A stretch of DNA of 64,000 nucleotides from Mucilaginibacter sp. SMC90 (GCF_022811725.1 NZ_CP094527.1:5518001-5582000), one strand, 5' to 3'. Numbered from the stretch's first letter, positions 8,311 through 16,829 are shown. Program-made: numbers and translations. The notes: generated from the sequence alone by a model not told the origin.

Positions 8311-10413
8311 ATGGCTGAGCAATTAATTGAACTGAATGTGACTGGTATGCATTGTAATAATTGCGCCATGTCTGTCCATAAATTCCTCGAAAAAAAGGGC
8401 TTACACAATATCCTGGTTGATTTTGCCGGCGAAGAGGTAAAATTTTCAACCAGCGACGAGGCTAAACTCCCGGAAGTTATCAAAGGCATAGAAAATTTAG
8501 GATTTAAAGTTATTGATGACATTAATACCCACTCGGTACCGTTTTATGAGCGTGTAGAGAACAAATTTATCTTCTGCGCCATTTTTACCGCGCCGCTTTT
8601 ACTGCATATGGTGCTACCATGGCATTTCCTCCATCAGCCAATCGTTCAGCTGCTATTATGCCTGCCGGTTTTTATTGTTGGTTGTTTGCATTTTGGCAAA
8701 AGTGCTGTCAGCTCGCTTAAAGGAGGCATCCCTAATATGGATGTACTTATTTTCGTTGGCTCAACTTCGGCGTTTATTTATAGCCTTATCGGCACAATAC
8801 AAAACCTGGGACCACAATATCAATTTTATGAAACCTGTGCTACCATCATTACTTTGGTGCTGTTGGGGAACGTATTTGAAAAACGTTCGGTAAGTCAAAC
8901 CACCTCTGCGGTAAAAGATCTGATCAAATTTCAGGAGGTAAATGCCAACCGGGTAATAAACGGCAGCATCGAAATAATTAATGCCAAAGAGGTACGCCCC
9001 GGCGATACGCTACTGGTTAAACAGGGTGATAAAGTACCGGTTGACGGCGAAATCCTTTCTGGCGAGGGTGCTGTTGATGAGGCGATGCTTACCGGCGAAA
9101 GCATCCCTGTTGAAAAGCAAAAATATGATAAGGTAATTGGCGGCACGATATTGCTTAACGGCAATTTCCACATGCTGGCCACCCGTGTTGGTTCAAATAC
9201 TATCCTTGCCCAAATCATAGACCTGATGAAGAAAGCACAGGCTGCTAAGCCCCCTGTTCAGAAACTGGGCGATAAAGTTGCTGCTGTATTTGTGCCTGCA
9301 GTAATATTGATAGCACTCGTAACTTTTATACTTACTTATTTCGTAGGCGGTGCGGGCTTACAGCATGCTATCATGAACGCCATTGCAGTATTAGTAATAT
9401 CCTGCCCTTGTGCTATGGGCCTGGCTACTCCGACTGCAGTTATGGTTGGTTTGGGTAGAGCAGCAAAAAGTGGCATTTTGGTAAAAGGCGGAGACACTAT
9501 TGAGGCCGTTACCAATACTAAATATGTAGTGTTTGATAAAACAGGCACCCTTACAACCGGCAAGTTTACCGTTAATGAGATCAGAATTGAAGATGGTGCC
9601 GATATAGCACACGTAAGGGGCGCAATTGTTGCCATTGAAGAACGCTCTAACCACCCCATAGCCAAATCGCTTGTAAATGGCTTAAAAGACCTGCCGCAGC
9701 AAAAGCTCATTTTAAAATCAGTTAAAGAAGAAAAAGGACTGGGTATGCGTGCCGAAGATATAGATGGCAATAACTATTTTTTAGGTACGGCAAAAGCAAG
9801 CAATGAAGGTAATTTTAATCTCGCGCTTTATAAAAACCAGGTACTGCTGGCACAAATTGCTGTTGACGACCAGATAAAACCCGAAGCTGCTACGCTTATA
9901 ACCCAGCTAAAAAAAATGGGCATTGTGCCCGTGCTGTTAAGCGGTGATAAAATAGACCGATGCCTCAAAGTAGCCAGCCAATTAGGCATAAACGACGTTC
10001 ATGGCGAGCGGCTCCCTGAAGAAAAACTCAAAGCTATAGATATCTACAAGCAAAAGGGTAAAACAATTATGATAGGCGATGGCATCAATGATGCCCCTGC
10101 ACTAACCCACGCCGACGTTGGTATATCTATGAACGATGCAAGCCAGGTTGCTATTCAATCGGCCAATGTGGTACTATTAAACACCGACCTCCATTCGGTG
10201 ATCAAGTTTTTACAGATCAGCAAACACACCCTGCTTACCATAAAGCAAAACCTATTTTGGGCCTTTGCCTACAACATTATAGCCATTCCGGTAGCTGCCA
10301 TGGGTTTCCTTAACCCTATGATTGGCGCGCTGACTATGGCATTTTCGGACGTGGTGGTAATAGGTAATTCGTTAAGGTTGAAGATTAAAAAAATCAGCCC
10401 CCCAGCCCCCTAA
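8311..10413 (+). CDS. copA: Copper-type P1B ATPase (heavy-metal exporter)
   Basis: This is an inner-membrane ATPase that exports monovalent copper (or silver) from the cytoplasm. At 700 residues it carries one N-terminal HMA domain with GMHCNNC (Cys15, Cys18). Membrane helices follow, then the actuator loop with TGES, the metal-site motif SCPC (Cys365-Pro366-Cys367), the phosphorylation site DKTGT (Asp409), the SNHP nucleotide motif and the hinge GDGIND (589-594). The late helices carry YN and MAFSDVVVIGNSLRLK, which fits the Cu+ subgroup though the usual MxxSS is here MxxSD. No CueR-type regulator or chaperone lies beside it. The last residues (SPPAP) are encoded by an intergenic-type palindrome. 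A Cu/Ag role is likely; CcoI-like service to cytochrome oxidase is an alternative. Confidence 0.88.
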   Translation: MAEQLIELNVTGMHCNNCAMSVHKFLEKKGLHNILVDFAGEEVKFSTSDEAKLPEVIKGIENLGFKVIDDINTHSVPFYERVENKFIFCAIFTAPLLLHMVLPWHFLHQPIVQLLLCLPVFIVGCLHFGKSAVSSLKGGIPNMDVLIFVGSTSAFIYSLIGTIQNLGPQYQFYETCATIITLVLLGNVFEKRSVSQTTSAVKDLIKFQEVNANRVINGSIEIINAKEVRPGDTLLVKQGDKVPVDGEILSGEGAVDEAMLTGESIPVEKQKYDKVIGGTILLNGNFHMLATRVGSNTILAQIIDLMKKAQAAKPPVQKLGDKVAAVFVPAVILIALVTFILTYFVGGAGLQHAIMNAIAVLVISCPCAMGLATPTAVMVGLGRAAKSGILVKGGDTIEAVTNTKYVVFDKTGTLTTGKFTVNEIRIEDGADIAHVRGAIVAIEERSNHPIAKSLVNGLKDLPQQKLILKSVKEEKGLGMRAEDIDGNNYFLGTAKASNEGNFNLALYKNQVLLAQIAVDDQIKPEAATLITQLKKMGIVPVLLSGDKIDRCLKVASQLGINDVHGERLPEEKLKAIDIYKQKGKTIMIGDGINDAPALTHADVGISMNDASQVAIQSANVVLLNTDLHSVIKFLQISKHTLLTIKQNLFWAFAYNIIAIPVAAMGFLNPMIGALTMAFSDVVVIGNSLRLKIKKISPPAP

Positions 10414-10425
10414 AGGGGGAGTTTT
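10406..10425 (+). terminator. Palindromic element overlapping the copper ATPase stop codon
   Basis: CCCCC-TAAA-GGGGG followed by AGTTTT. The ATPase stop codon TAA (10411-10413) is the loop of the hairpin. It probably acts as a weak terminator. The same kind of CCCCT/AGGGG palindrome recurs near 21.7 kb and 48.5 kb. Confidence 0.5.
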
Positions 10426-10501
10426 GATTAGAAACCATTATTCATCATTTTCATATCGATTATTTTTTGCTAACATAGCCTCGTATTAATATGCAGGTAT
10501 T

Positions 10502-11254
10502 ATGAAATTTATTGAGCGCTATTTAAGTGGTGAAGGTGGCACTTCTGTATATGAGGATATTTATGGATTAAAGGAAAAAGCATTTCAAAGCGAACACTTT
10601 GACGATGTATATGCTGTACTTACCGAAACATTTAAAAGAGTAACTTTTAATCTCAATGTTATTTACCAGGAGTTGAACAACATTAACTATGTGTTCAAAA
10701 CAGTATTTACTTCCAACTCCGACAAACCATTAGTACTCCCTTTGCCGAATACAGATAACCTAATTTCAGAACTTGAGGATTCCGTAGCTGATTTTGGAAA
10801 AATTCCGCTTTCATTAAAATTATTTTACCAAATAGTAGGCACATGCAATTTTGCGTGGGATTATGAAAACCAGCCCAACCTGCTTTGGGAGGGAGCCGAC
10901 CCAATACAGATTGCCAGTCTTGATGATTTGGTAGACTATGTAACTACAGATGAATGGAAAGAGTACATCAGCGATTCTCTTGAATATGATGAAGATGAAA
11001 TACCCGCTTTAGAGTTAGCGGCAGATTACCTTCATAAGGATAACATAAGCGGCGGCCCCGCCTACTCTTTAGAAATTACGAAAGATGAAACTATAGACGG
11101 TTTATTTTTAAATGAGTGCAATGAAACGACTTTTATCAATTATTTAAGGATCTGTATAGAGAATTGCGGGTTTCCTGGCAACTCTGACTTCAGGCAATCC
11201 GAAAGTTATAAAAACTTCTGCCTCAAAGTAAAACCAAAATTAAAAAGTATTTAA
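10502..11254 (+). CDS. Hypothetical protein, SUKH/SMI1-KNR4-like
   Basis: A 250-residue acidic cytosolic protein without signal peptide or membrane helix. The middle segment (IPLSLKLFYQIVGTCNF, about 100-117) resembles the SMI1/KNR4 core. The C-terminal half with HKDNISGGPAYSLEI and FINYLRICIENCGFPGNSDF resembles a family of uncharacterised bacterial proteins ending in a conserved YLR...GGFPG block. SUKH proteins are often immunity proteins against polymorphic toxins, but no toxin gene lies next to it. It stands alone between the copper ATPase and RNase HI genes. The assignment is from recalled family patterns only, and the function is unknown. Confidence 0.55.
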   Translation: MKFIERYLSGEGGTSVYEDIYGLKEKAFQSEHFDDVYAVLTETFKRVTFNLNVIYQELNNINYVFKTVFTSNSDKPLVLPLPNTDNLISELEDSVADFGKIPLSLKLFYQIVGTCNFAWDYENQPNLLWEGADPIQIASLDDLVDYVTTDEWKEYISDSLEYDEDEIPALELAADYLHKDNISGGPAYSLEITKDETIDGLFLNECNETTFINYLRICIENCGFPGNSDFRQSESYKNFCLKVKPKLKSI

Positions 11255-11386
11255 TGTTTGCAGGAAGGATCTATATTTTTATTGATAATAGCTATTGAGG
11301 GCATTTACAACCAAAGTTTACTATTTTTGGAGCGTAAAATGGTTTCTGACTATGATCTATGAACCATTTACCATGAACTAATTTAA

Positions 11387-11857
11387 ATGATCGAGATTTT
11401 TACAGACGGGGCTTCAAGTGGTAATCCGGGACCGGGTGGTTATGGGGTGATATTACGTTCGGGACAGCATTATAAAGAGCTATCCGAAGGGTTTCGCAAA
11501 ACTACCAACAACCGTATGGAACTGATGGCCGTAATAAAAGGCCTGGAAGCACTTAAAGCTCCCAACCAGGATGTAATGATCTTTTCCGATTCAAAATACG
11601 TTATTGATGCTATCGAAAAACGCTGGGTTAACGGCTGGGTGGCAAAAGGCTTCGCCGGAAAAAAAAATAAAGACCTGTGGATGCGGTATTTGACGATAAG
11701 CAAGCTGCATAAAATTAAATTTACCTGGGTACGCGGTCATAATGGACATCCTGAAAATGAGCGCTGCGATCAATTGGCCGTAGCAGCAGGCAAGTGCCCT
11801 CCCCTGCTTATAGACTCAGTTTTTGAAGCGGAAAATGCAAAGGCGGGAATGGTGTAA
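11387..11857 (+). CDS. rnhA: Ribonuclease HI
   Basis: Cleaves the RNA strand of RNA-DNA hybrids, including Okazaki primers and R-loops. The 156-residue length is standard. The catalytic DEDD set is visible: Asp7 (IFTDGASSGNPGPGG), Glu45 (NNRMELMAV), Asp68 (FSDSKYV) and Asp128 (NERCDQLA). The basic handle region around residues 79-100 (RWVNGWVAKGFAGKKNKDLW) is present. A TATTTTTG box at 11322-11329 may be its promoter, although the nearest TTG is 24 bp upstream. It is monocistronic, followed by an intergenic repeat element. Confidence 0.95.
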   Translation: MIEIFTDGASSGNPGPGGYGVILRSGQHYKELSEGFRKTTNNRMELMAVIKGLEALKAPNQDVMIFSDSKYVIDAIEKRWVNGWVAKGFAGKKNKDLWMRYLTISKLHKIKFTWVRGHNGHPENERCDQLAVAAGKCPPLLIDSVFEAENAKAGMV

Positions 11858-11886
11858 TCTAATCAAAAATCTACTCACATACTCCC

Positions 11887-12042
11887 AATGTCATTTCGAC
11901 GAACAACTTTAGGATTGTGCGGAAGCCGTGAGGAGAAATCTTATACATCATGCTTTAAGCCATGCATTGTTGCTTTACAAGGCGTAGAAGATTTCTCTTT
12001 CGCCCCAATGCTCAAACCAGCCCGGCTCATCGAAATGACATT
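11887..12042. repeat. MITE-like intergenic repeat with terminal inverted repeats
   Basis: Perfect 13-bp terminal inverted repeats AATGTCATTTCGA (11887-11899) and TCGAAATGACATT (12030-12042) bound a 156-bp unit. A second, internal inverted pair, GAGAAATCTT (11933-11942) and AAGATTTCTC (11988-11997), lies inside. It has no coding capacity. Similar TCATTTCGA / TCGAAATGA-ended spacers are familiar from Bacteroidota genomes. It fills the gap between convergent rnhA and the phosphoesterase gene. Confidence 0.7.
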
Positions 12043-12057
12043 TTTTTATTTTATTTC

Positions 12058-12549
12058 CTACCCTGCCAGCTCAATAATCTGCAGATCCTGGATCTTAGCG
12101 CCGTCGATATTAAACCTTAACAGGGTGCGTACCTTATGCCAGCCTTGCTTACCTGCTGCACCGGGGTTCATGTGCAGGCAGTTGATCTTTTTATCAAACA
12201 TCACCTTTAAAATATGTGAATGCCCGGTGATAAATAATTTTGGTGGGTTGCTATAAATTTCGGCTTTGATATTTTGACTGTACCTGCCTGGGTAGCCTCC
12301 GATATGGGTCATCCATACATCTACATCTTCGCATTTAAAGCGCAAATGTTCTGGATAAACTATACGTACGTCTTTATCATCAATATTGCCGTATACTCCT
12401 TTTAATGGCTTAAAAGCAGCAAGCTTATCGGCCAGTTCAATCGTACCGAAATCACCGGCATGCCAGATCTCATCACAATTTTCAAAATGTTTAAAAACTG
12501 CATCGTCGAGGTAGTTGTGGGTATCAGAAATAAGGCCTATGCGGGTCAT
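12058..12549 (-). CDS. YfcE-type metallophosphoesterase
   Basis: A small calcineurin-like phosphodiesterase of the YfcE/MJ0936 family, expected to hydrolyse phosphodiesters with two bound metal ions. Metal-site motifs are in order: LISDTHN near the N-terminus, HAGDFG, GNID, THIGG and ITGHSHI. I chose the ATG at 12549 (163 residues), which puts the DTHN motif close to the N-terminus as in the family. A longer TTG-started frame (to 12609) would add about 20 unrelated residues encoded by a repeat-like stretch. It is downstream of trmN6 on the same strand. The substrate is unknown. Confidence 0.85.
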   Translation of the reverse strand: MTRIGLISDTHNYLDDAVFKHFENCDEIWHAGDFGTIELADKLAAFKPLKGVYGNIDDKDVRIVYPEHLRFKCEDVDVWMTHIGGYPGRYSQNIKAEIYSNPPKLFITGHSHILKVMFDKKINCLHMNPGAAGKQGWHKVRTLLRFNIDGAKIQDLQIIELAG

Positions 12550-12605
12550 GGGGTAAAGATAGCGGTAAGAGGTAAGAATCAAGAGTAAAGATTCAAGACG
12601 AGGCC

Positions 12606-13310
12606 TCAAAATATTATCAGAAAATCTTTTAGCAACTCACGGTACATTTCCGTGTATACTTTTGGTTCACTGTAAATAATAAACTTATCGGCAGTTAGCG
12701 GTTCATCGCTCTTCCCAAAAGCAAGAATTTCCCTGTGCGCTGCATCCTCCTTAAAAGAGTGTATGGTAATTATCTCTTTCAGATAAAGTCCATGCTGCTT
12801 GATCAGGTCTTTAACTAATTCCGATGTATCTACGGGTAATATTAGCCAACCAATTCCTTGTTCCTCAAGTTGTATTGCAATAATTGATATCAATCTCTCA
12901 AAAAAACCATCAGCAGCATGTTTGGCCAAATTGATCTTTACTCCCGGCGATTGCAGGGAGTTGATATAAAACGGGGGATTTGATACAATGAGATCATACG
13001 TTTTATCAGGGTGGCCTTCAAAGAATTGTTCAAACCCATTTGCATATAGTGTCAGCCTGCTTTGAAATGGGGAGTTGTCAAAATTACTTTTCGCCGTCGC
13101 AGCCGCCTGCTCGTCAATTTCAACCGCATCAATTTCGGCATTGGCAAAACGTTGGGCAAGCATCATTGCTATTACCCCTGTTCCGGCACCAATATCCAGG
13201 ATATTTGAAGGTGTATCTTCGCCGGCCATAGCGCCGAGCAATACTCCATCGGTATTGATCTTCATGGCACAGCCGGTTTGGTCAACGCTGAATTGTTTAA
13301 AACGAAACAT
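12606..13310 (-). CDS. trmN6: tRNA1(Val) (adenine37-N6)-methyltransferase
   Basis: A SAM-dependent methyltransferase of the YfiC/TrmN6 family, which makes m6A37 in tRNA-Val. It has 234 residues. The start FRFKQFSVDQTGCAMKINTD is typical of the family. The SAM-binding glycine motif LDIGAGTGVIAMML lies at about 39-52, an acidic motif (VEIDEQAA) follows, and the N6-adenine catalytic motif SNPPFY is at about 110-115. It is the first of two same-strand genes with the phosphoesterase. Downstream of its stop is a repeat-like spacer. Confidence 0.88.
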   Translation of the reverse strand: MFRFKQFSVDQTGCAMKINTDGVLLGAMAGEDTPSNILDIGAGTGVIAMMLAQRFANAEIDAVEIDEQAAATAKSNFDNSPFQSRLTLYANGFEQFFEGHPDKTYDLIVSNPPFYINSLQSPGVKINLAKHAADGFFERLISIIAIQLEEQGIGWLILPVDTSELVKDLIKQHGLYLKEIITIHSFKEDAAHREILAFGKSDEPLTADKFIIYSEPKVYTEMYRELLKDFLIIF

Positions 13311-13389
13311 CGGGCGAAGTTATCCATTCGTTGGGAATAAACTATATTTCTGCCAAATAACAACATCGGCCCGCTCATTCGCCGCGGGA

Positions 13390-13915
13390 AGGGCTTTTTC
13401 TTTTTCTTGATAAAAAGAAACAAAAATCAAGACAAAAAAATGCTTCCCCCCACAGGCCATACTCCCAGGCCCGCTTTTGTTTTGGGGTTAGTAACAATAA
13501 TATCATTGCGCAGCGTGGCAATCGCTTACTATACAGGGCGGCCATACTTCCGTGCGGTTGCCACGCTGCGCTCGCAATGCCATGGTTTTAAGTCTTGTCT
13601 CTTACCTCTTGATTTCTTTCATCTTCCCTTCCCCCGTCAGCAGGAAAGCTTCGGGCGAAAGCGGGCAGAACAATGGAGGCCTGTGCGGCTGCAGGGCATA
13701 GCAAGTTTTTGCAGAAGCTTTGGGAAAGTGCGAACCGGGGCAAAATAATTGCAGCCCGTGGTTCTGACCGCTTTGCAGGGTAAATGCCCAAGCAATGGGC
13801 ACAGGGGCAGGCGAGCGCAAAGAAGCCTCCCTGCTGACTTGACTTTTTGGTTACTTTTGTGTCAAGACAAAAGTAACTGGCCCTCGCGCGGCCAAGAGCG
13901 CGACGGTTATCGTTA
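13390..13915. repeat. Composite non-coding repeat element flanked by inverted hairpin arms
   Basis: The left arm (about 13395-13434) contains TTTCTTTTT/AAAAAGAAA around CTTGAT and then a second TCAAG. The right arm (about 13837-13877) contains GTTACTTTTG/CAAAAGTAAC around TGTCAAGA, and read in reverse it resembles the left arm. The interior holds a separate palindrome at 13504-13579. The 681-bp gap between trmN6 and the VOC gene (13311-13991) shows no credible gene; long reverse frames inside are not convincing. Near 13959-13985 lies another familiar spacer word, ending CGGCATGACG. Confidence 0.55.
13504..13579. repeat. Palindromic repeat nested in the composite element
   Basis: CATTGCGCAGCGTGGCAA (13504-13521) is the inverted partner of the 22-nt arm at 13558-13579 (TTGCCACGCTGCGC then TCGCAATG). 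The left arm lacks 4 bases relative to the right arm. It resembles dispersed palindromes seen in Sphingobacteriaceae spacers. Confidence 0.6.
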
Positions 13916-13991
13916 ATAACAACAAAGGTCATTTTAAAAACGCAACAGACCTATCCCGTGGGGTACCGAAATAAATTCGGCATGACGCAAA

Positions 13992-14381
13992 TCAAACCTC
14001 ATACAACTCCAATGGCAAACCATCCGGATCTGCAAAAAAGGTAAAGCGTTTATCCGTGCATTCGTCTACACGGATAGGCTCTATTTCCACACCAAACGAA
14101 ACTATATGTGCTACAGCCTCATCCAAATCATCAACCTCAAAAGCCAAATGCCGCAAACCTGCAGCTTCGGGTCGGGATGGCCTTGCAGGGGGATCGGGAA
14201 AAGAAAAAAGCTCGATCTGGTAGAGGTCGCCCACTTCCAGATCAAGCTTGTATGATTGTCGTTGTTCGCGGTAAACTTCGCGAACTATTTTTAAGCCGAG
14301 CACCTCGGTATAAAACTGCTTGGATTTTACGTAATCCGAACAGATAATGGCAATATGATGTACCCTGTTTAGTTTTAACAT
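13992..14381 (-). CDS. gloA2: VOC-family protein, GloA2/YaeR-type
   Basis: A 129-residue single-domain vicinal-oxygen-chelate protein closely resembling Escherichia coli YaeR/GloA2. Conserved landmarks are RVHHIAIICSDY with the first metal His, IELFSFPDPPARPSRPEA, GLRHLAFEVDD and FFADPDGLPLELYEV with the last Glu. It is annotated in relatives as a glyoxalase-like protein, but the substrate is not settled. Its ATG overlaps the purL stop by one base (TAATG), so translation is probably coupled to purL. Confidence is high for the family, low for the reaction. Confidence 0.85.
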   Translation of the reverse strand: MLKLNRVHHIAIICSDYVKSKQFYTEVLGLKIVREVYREQRQSYKLDLEVGDLYQIELFSFPDPPARPSRPEAAGLRHLAFEVDDLDEAVAHIVSFGVEIEPIRVDECTDKRFTFFADPDGLPLELYEV

Positions 14382-16603
14382 TATTCTCCTAAAATACCGT
14401 GAAGGATATTATCGTGAACCATTTTCAGATCAGTAACATGACCAAAAGCTTCTTCGTCGACAGTTAAAGCGCCGTTGGTTACCGTGCCTAACAAGGTAAA
14501 CTCAACCTCGCTGGTAGCCATCACCTCAACAAAACGCTCTTCTTCTTCAGGGGCAACACTTACCACTACCCTGCCTTGTGCTTCGCCAAACAGGAAAGCA
14601 TCTTTACGGATACTATCGTCAGAAGCAATCTCGAAACCAAGACCGTTTGGCATTGATGACTCTAACAGGGCAATGTATAAACCACCATCAGCAACATCAT
14701 GAGCCGATTCAATCACTTTGTGTGAAATCAGTTCCTTAACGGTTTGCTGCATATCGTACTCTTTATCGATATCGAAGTACGGTGCGGGGGCTTTGGTGAT
14801 TTTATGCCATGATGCAAGGTATTGTGATGAAGCGATATCATTAACCGATTCGCCTATCAGATAGATCTGGTCGCCGGGCTGTTTGAAGTCGGCAGTCATG
14901 ATGTTATCAACGTTGTCCATTACACCCAGCATGCCAATAGTTGGCGTAGGGAACACCGAGCCACCATCTGCCGATTGGTTGTAGAAGCTTACGTTACCAC
15001 CGGTAACAGGAGTTTCAAATTTGCGGCAGGCATCACCCATACCTTTAATGGCGCTTACAAACTGCCAGTAAACTTCCGGGATGTAAGGGTTACCAAAATT
15101 TAAGCAGTTGGTAATAGCCACAGGCTCGCCACCAGAGCAGGTAATGTTACGTGCAGCTTCGGCAACGGCAATAGCAGTACCTTTGTATGGGTCGGCATAT
15201 ACGTAGCGCGAGTTACAATCGGTAGTTAACACGATAGCTTTGTCGGTATCTTTAACGGCAACAACAGCGGCATCGCACATGCGGTTAGCCGTCATGGTTT
15301 GTACACCTACCATGCTATCGTACTGATCGGTTACCCAACGTTTTGAAGCAATATTAGGGTGACTTACCAGGTGCTCAGCAACCTCAACCAGGTTTGCAGG
15401 CTCGGCAACGTCATCGATATTAAATTTCTGGTTTTCGGCAAAGTAAGCAGGCTCGCGGTATTCGCGCTGGTAAACCGGGGCGCCACCACCCAATACTAAG
15501 TCATCGGCAGGCACATCGGCAACTTTTTCGCCGTGCATAAAGTACTCTAAACGTTTGGTATCTGTAACTTCACCAATAATAGCACAGTTCAAATCCCATT
15601 TGTCAAAAATGGCTTCAACCTCTTTTTCGCGGCCTTTATGAACTACGATCAGCATCCGCTCCTGTGATTCAGAAAGCAGGATCTCGTAAGGTTTCATATT
15701 ATCCTGGCGGGTTGGCACTTTATCAAGGTCGATACGCATACCGTGCTCGCCTTTGGCGCTCATTTCTGAATTGGAGCAAATAATACCGGCAGCGCCCATA
15801 TCCTGCATACCAACAACGGCACCGGTTTTGATCACCTCAAGGGTGGCTTCCAGTAACAATTTTTCCTGGAATGGATCACCTACCTGCACGGCAGGAAGGT
15901 CATTCACCGAATCTTCGGTAATATCTTTAGAAGCAAAGGCGGCACCATGGATACCGTCTTTACCTGTAGCCGAACCAACTATATAAACCGGGTTGCCCAC
16001 ACCGTATGATGTAGCAGAAACGGTTTCACCAGCCTTAACAATACCGGCCGACATAGCGTTAACCAGCGGGTTAACATTATAGCAATCGTCAAAATACAAT
16101 TCGCCGCCTACGGTTGGGATACCGAAAGCGTTACCATAGTGACTAATGCCTTTAACCACACCTTTAACTAACCATTTGGTTTTGTCGAGTGTTAAGTCAC
16201 CAAAACGCAGGGAGTTAAGCTGCGCAATTGGCCTTGCGCCCATAGTAAATATATCGCGGTTAATACCGCCCACACCTGTGGCAGCACCTTGGTATGGTTC
16301 AAGTGCCGAAGGGTGATTGTGTGATTCGATCTTAAAGGCGCAGCCAATGCCATCGCCAAGATCAACAAGACCGGCGTTTTCTTCACCTGCCTTAGCCAGC
16401 ATCCGCGGACTATCCTTTGGTAAAGTTTTAAGCCAGGTGATTGAATTTTTGTATGAGCAGTGCTCGCTCCACATAACCGAGAAAATAGAAAGCTCGGTAA
16501 AGTTGGGCACACGTCCTAATATTTCATTTATACGTACAAATTCTTCGGGTAAAAGGCCCAGATCTTTAGCGGTTTCAACGGTGGTTAATTCCTGGTGCTC
16601 CAA
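14381..16603 (-). CDS. purL: Phosphoribosylformylglycinamidine synthase subunit PurL (small form)
   Basis: Purine biosynthesis step 4: ATP-dependent conversion of FGAR to FGAM with ammonia from PurQ. At 740 residues it is the short, three-subunit type (PurL+PurQ+PurS) rather than the roughly 1300-residue fused form. Landmarks are SVMWSEHCSYKNS near residue 45, FKIESHNHPSALEPYQGAATGVGGI, the QDMGAAGI stretch, and the C-terminal AIRS-like half with AHDVADGGL. purQ and purS are not in this window. A TACTTTTG box at 16633-16640 lies 30 nt upstream. It is followed by the coupled VOC gene. Confidence 0.95.
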   Translation of the reverse strand: MEHQELTTVETAKDLGLLPEEFVRINEILGRVPNFTELSIFSVMWSEHCSYKNSITWLKTLPKDSPRMLAKAGEENAGLVDLGDGIGCAFKIESHNHPSALEPYQGAATGVGGINRDIFTMGARPIAQLNSLRFGDLTLDKTKWLVKGVVKGISHYGNAFGIPTVGGELYFDDCYNVNPLVNAMSAGIVKAGETVSATSYGVGNPVYIVGSATGKDGIHGAAFASKDITEDSVNDLPAVQVGDPFQEKLLLEATLEVIKTGAVVGMQDMGAAGIICSNSEMSAKGEHGMRIDLDKVPTRQDNMKPYEILLSESQERMLIVVHKGREKEVEAIFDKWDLNCAIIGEVTDTKRLEYFMHGEKVADVPADDLVLGGGAPVYQREYREPAYFAENQKFNIDDVAEPANLVEVAEHLVSHPNIASKRWVTDQYDSMVGVQTMTANRMCDAAVVAVKDTDKAIVLTTDCNSRYVYADPYKGTAIAVAEAARNITCSGGEPVAITNCLNFGNPYIPEVYWQFVSAIKGMGDACRKFETPVTGGNVSFYNQSADGGSVFPTPTIGMLGVMDNVDNIMTADFKQPGDQIYLIGESVNDIASSQYLASWHKITKAPAPYFDIDKEYDMQQTVKELISHKVIESAHDVADGGLYIALLESSMPNGLGFEIASDDSIRKDAFLFGEAQGRVVVSVAPEEEERFVEVMATSEVEFTLLGTVTNGALTVDEEAFGHVTDLKMVHDNILHGILGE

Positions 16604-16632
16604 TGTAATATTGTTTTATTTGAAAGGATGCG

Positions 16633-16640
16633 CAAAAGTA
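16633..16640 (-). promoter_or_regulatory. Candidate -7 box of purL
   Basis: TACTTTTG on the minus strand matches TAnnTTTG, 29 nt before the purL ATG. The matching -33 element is weak (TTTA-like), so this is tentative. Confidence 0.35.
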
Positions 16641-16722
16641 TGGATTTTTGAGGGAAAAGGTTAAAGGGAGTTTAAGGCGAAAGGTTAAAGGCGAAAGGCT
16701 TAGAACAGGGTTGGCGCAGGCT

Positions 16723-16755
16723 AAACTTACGAAGTTTTGGAAACTTCGTAAGTTT
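16723..16755. repeat. 33-bp perfect palindrome
   Basis: AAACTTACGAAGTTT and its exact reverse complement AAACTTCGTAAGTTT surround a 3-nt TGG loop; two Ts and then GAGG follow on the plus strand. It could fold as a strong hairpin in either transcript. It lies in the spacer between purL and the AAA-ATPase remnant. Confidence 0.75.
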
Positions 16756-16796
16756 TTGAGGAAACGCTAATTAAAGCCGCACAACTCTGCGTGATG

Positions 16797-16828
16797 CCCA
16801 CAAGCGAGGACGCTTGCGGTAGCGTGGG
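16797..16828. repeat. Hairpin repeat at the broken end of the AAA-ATPase remnant
   Basis: An outer CCCAC/GTGGG pair and an inner AAGCG/CGCTT pair form a two-part hairpin. The reading frame of the ATPase remnant runs into it and loses family resemblance, which suggests the repeat marks the breakpoint. Confidence 0.5.
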
Positions 16829-16829
16829 T

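Noticed and set aside
9336..9770. A 144-residue reverse open frame
   Set aside because: It is fully antisense to the copper ATPase core, which has all its catalytic motifs in frame.
11888..12256. A 122-residue plus-strand open frame
   Set aside because: It starts in the MITE-like repeat and then runs antisense to the phosphoesterase gene.
12550..12609. Upstream TTG extension of the phosphoesterase
   Set aside because: It adds residues from a repeat-like stretch and displaces the DTHN motif from the N-terminus; the ATG at 12549 fits the family.
13588..13932. A 114-residue reverse open frame in the repeat element
   Set aside because: It crosses palindromic repeat arms, is rich in Cys, Arg and Pro without any motif, and shows no start context; treated as non-coding.
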